The notes under the pieces are model-generated. The model did no database searches, was not told the DNA's origin, and saw only the letters and a program-made list of their open reading frames with translations. From Solobacterium sp. (GTDB lineage Bacteria; Bacillota_I; Bacilli_A; Erysipelotrichales; Erysipelotrichaceae): DNA of 13,774 nt. The DNA lies in assembly GCA_017514645.1 (NCBI GenBank), contig JAFWJP010000065.1:1-13774 (forward strand), given 5' to 3'. The position numbers and the translations under genes are program-made. The stretch's first letter is position 1; every line of letters starts with the position of its first letter. Of the stretch, positions 11,894 to 13,774 are shown piece after piece.

Positions 11894-13774
11894 TCCAGAT
11901 ACTTCTTCAGCGTTTCCCTGACGCTGCCCGGTCCTGCCAGCATACTGCGGAACATTTCCTCGATCAGCGTACCGATTCCGTCTTCATACAGATCAGAACC
12001 GAAGATATTCGCATTCGACAGCAGCGGTTTCAGCTGTGTATCAAACGTTTCCGGATGTCCGGTGTAGATATCCCCGAGCATTTCCTGCAGTTCTGCGTTC
12101 ATCGGATCCGGTGACAGCGGCATGTAGTTCCCCTCATCGTCTTCCGCCAGCAGATAGCGCAGCCATCCGGCAATGGCCAGCGGAATGCCTTTCAGTGCCT
12201 TTGCGTTTCCGTCTCTTGCGACGTATTCCTTGATCGTTTCACCGAAGCGGATCCCGACCATCTGCGAGGTATCCACAACGATCCTCTGCGGTGTATCCGG
12301 AATGTATTCATTCGGGAAGCGCACATTGATGCATTCATCGATGAACGCCTGCGGTGAAAGAATCCCCGGATCCTTGACCACTGCCATGCCTTCCACCGGT
12401 CCTACCAGATGCACCAGCTTCTGCATCTCCGCATCCTTCATCACATCACTGAATCTGGTATAACCCAGCAGACACCCGTAGGGTGCCAGTGCCGTGTGCA
12501 GCGGATTGAGGCACACGGTGACCTTCATCCGCTCACACGCGTTGACCGTTTCCCGGTCTGTCATGTATACACCGGCGTCTTCCAGCGGCGGTCTGCCGTT
12601 CGGGAAGCGGTCTTCAACCACCAGATACTGCGGACCTTCAGCATTGACGAACGGAGCGATATAGCTCTGTTTGTCCGTAATCAGGATGTTCATATCCTGT
12701 ACGCCGAGTCCTTCCAGCATCTTCTGTACATCTTCGCTCGGGCGCGGTGTGATCTTATCGATCATGGTCCAGGGGAAGGTGATCTTCGTATCATCCTTCA
12801 GATACGCCAGGAAGTCTGTACCGACCCAGTCGTTCTGCACCCATCCTTCAGCGATCTCCAGAACAGCGTTCTGCAGCTTTTCCCCGTTGTGCGATACGTT
12901 GTCCATGGATACCAGTGCCAGCGGATACGCACCGGCTCTGTAACGGGCATACAGCAGCGCCGTCACCAGAGACACCGTATGTCTGACATGTTCCGGACCG
13001 TTTTCCACATCCGTATGTACACTGTCAAACGGTTCTCCTGCCGCATTGTGCAGGGCATAGCCTTTCTCCGTGATGGTGAAGGAAACCATCTGCAGGGACG
13101 GTGCGGTAAAGATCCGCTTCAGTTCCAGCAGCGCTGTTTCATCCCCCGGTTTTGCGGCAACCGCTTCCGCAATACTGCCGATGACCTGCTTATCACTTGT
13201 TCCGTCACCGTACAGCGTAACTGCCAGCGCCAGATTGTCATACGGCTGATAGATCTTGTCCGTGATCTCGAAGTCAAAGGTTTCCACGCCGCTGATGCCG
13301 GATGCGAGCTTTCCCTCTCCGAGCAGTTTGTCGGCGATTCCGGCGATGAAGATCCGGAAGATATTGCCGATACCGAAATGTACCCACCGCGGTTCTTCCT
13401 TTGTATGCTGTACCATCTCACGGACATCGTAGGTCGGCAAAGCGATTCCTGCCTTTTCCCAGGCTTCCTTTGCCTGAATACCGTCCAAGGTCAGCTTCAG
13501 CGATTCCTTCTGAGGCATTTTCGGCAGCTTTCTCTTTCCGTGGATCTCTTCTACATCAAGCGCATAGACCAGCGTCCGCGGCATTGCGGCCTTGTTGAAG
13601 GGAACGGTTTTTCCCGGATGGTACTGCTCCATCAGCTTTGTGAGAGCCTGTTCCTTCTCGGAATCATCCAGGAAGCGGATCCGTCCTCTGCCCACAACAC
13701 TCTCATAAGCCATCGTACAGTGTTCCTTGTCCGCATCGTATTCCAGCACATGTTCGGTATCCATCTCAAACGAA
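11890..13774 (-). CDS. Nim/PNPOx-type flavin domain fused to mannitol dehydrogenase family protein (5' end off right edge)
   Basis: The frame is open through the right edge; the Met at 13764 is an internal residue of a flavin-fold domain, so the true start is outside. Residues (from that Met) 1-80 look like the C-terminal half of a Nim/Pyridox_ox_2 protein: AYESVVGRGRIRFLDDSEKE, KLMEQYHPGK and LVYALDVEEIHGKRKLPK. From about 88 a complete mannitol/fructuronate dehydrogenase-type protein follows: LTLDGIQAKEAWEKAGI, the NAD-binding RWVHFGIGNIFRIF (126-139), SMDNVSHNG (286-294), and KVTVCLNPLHTALA with Asn420 and His423 of the active site. This long-chain polyol dehydrogenase group oxidises mannitol or reduces uronates/ketoses with NAD; the exact sugar is uncertain. 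Met83 (13518) could start the dehydrogenase alone, but no ribosome site precedes it. Confidence 0.85.
   Translation of the reverse strand, partial: SFEMDTEHVLEYDADKEHCTMAYESVVGRGRIRFLDDSEKEQALTKLMEQYHPGKTVPFNKAAMPRTLVYALDVEEIHGKRKLPKMPQKESLKLTLDGIQAKEAWEKAGIALPTYDVREMVQHTKEEPRWVHFGIGNIFRIFIAGIADKLLGEGKLASGISGVETFDFEITDKIYQPYDNLALAVTLYGDGTSDKQVIGSIAEAVAAKPGDETALLELKRIFTAPSLQMVSFTITEKGYALHNAAGEPFDSVHTDVENGPEHVRHTVSLVTALLYARYRAGAYPLALVSMDNVSHNGEKLQNAVLEIAEGWVQNDWVGTDFLAYLKDDTKITFPWTMIDKITPRPSEDVQKMLEGLGVQDMNILITDKQSYIAPFVNAEGPQYLVVEDRFPNGRPPLEDAGVYMTDRETVNACERMKVTVCLNPLHTALAPYGCLLGYTRFSDVMKDAEMQKLVHLVGPVEGMAVVKDPGILSPQAFIDECINVRFPNEYIPDTPQRIVVDTSQMVGIRFGETIKEYVARDGNAKALKGIPLAIAGWLRYLLAEDDEGNYMPLSPDPMNAELQEMLGDIYTGHPETFDTQLKPLLSNANIFGSDLYEDGIGTLIEEMFRSMLAGPGSVRETLKKYLD

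Overview
The window reads as chromosomal DNA of a Gram-positive bacterium of the phylum Bacillota. The evidence is a conserved rpmH-rnpA-yidC-jag block, a YidC made as a lipoprotein (SpoIIIJ type), Jag/KhpB, four small lipobox proteins, strong purine-rich Shine-Dalgarno (SD) sites and many short hairpin-plus-U terminators. Base composition is near 50 % GC. The L34 sequence and overall gene style suggest Erysipelotrichaceae, but that placement is inference from memory of the family.

Layout, left to right. Positions 1-791 hold two minus-strand lipoprotein genes, the first cut by the left edge. Positions 943-2303 hold a plus-strand operon: a small unknown protein, a small protein broken by a frameshift at a G6 run, an eight-codon ORF and a P-loop kinase-like protein, closed by a terminator at 2311-2337. 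Positions 2398-3129 encode another lipoprotein. It converges on a MATE efflux transporter (4640-3165, minus). Positions 4824-6834 are the core block: ribosomal protein L34, the RNase P protein, the membrane insertase YidC and the RNA-binding protein Jag. It has a strong promoter and a terminator-like hairpin between rpmH and rnpA. Next come a lipoprotein and ruvX on the minus strand (7898-6896), then a divergent CASTOR/POLLUX-type cation channel (8039-9865). Positions 10007-10937 carry a divergent pair: a pyridoxamine-phosphate-oxidase-fold protein (minus) and an HxlR-type redox regulator (plus). The right end carries two minus-strand genes: a XRE-HTH protein fused to a RelA/SpoT-like HD hydrolase domain (11823-11014), and a mannitol dehydrogenase family protein fused at its N-terminus to a Nim/PNPOx-type flavin domain that runs off the right edge.

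The most interesting points are these. (1) The XRE-HD protein couples a DNA-binding domain to what looks like a catalytically intact alarmone hydrolase. (2) Its promoter and the promoter of the 943-2303 operon, about 11 kb away, share one geometry: alternating half-sites CTTGAA / TTCAAG / CTTG every 11 bp, then 22 bp, then a TACnAT -10 box. This suggests a common regulator. (3) The flavin-domain/mannitol dehydrogenase fusion is unusual. (4) YidC carries Asn where the conserved groove Arg is expected.

No tRNA, rRNA, insertion sequence, CRISPR array or origin of replication was found. There is no gene-free stretch longer than about 190 bases.
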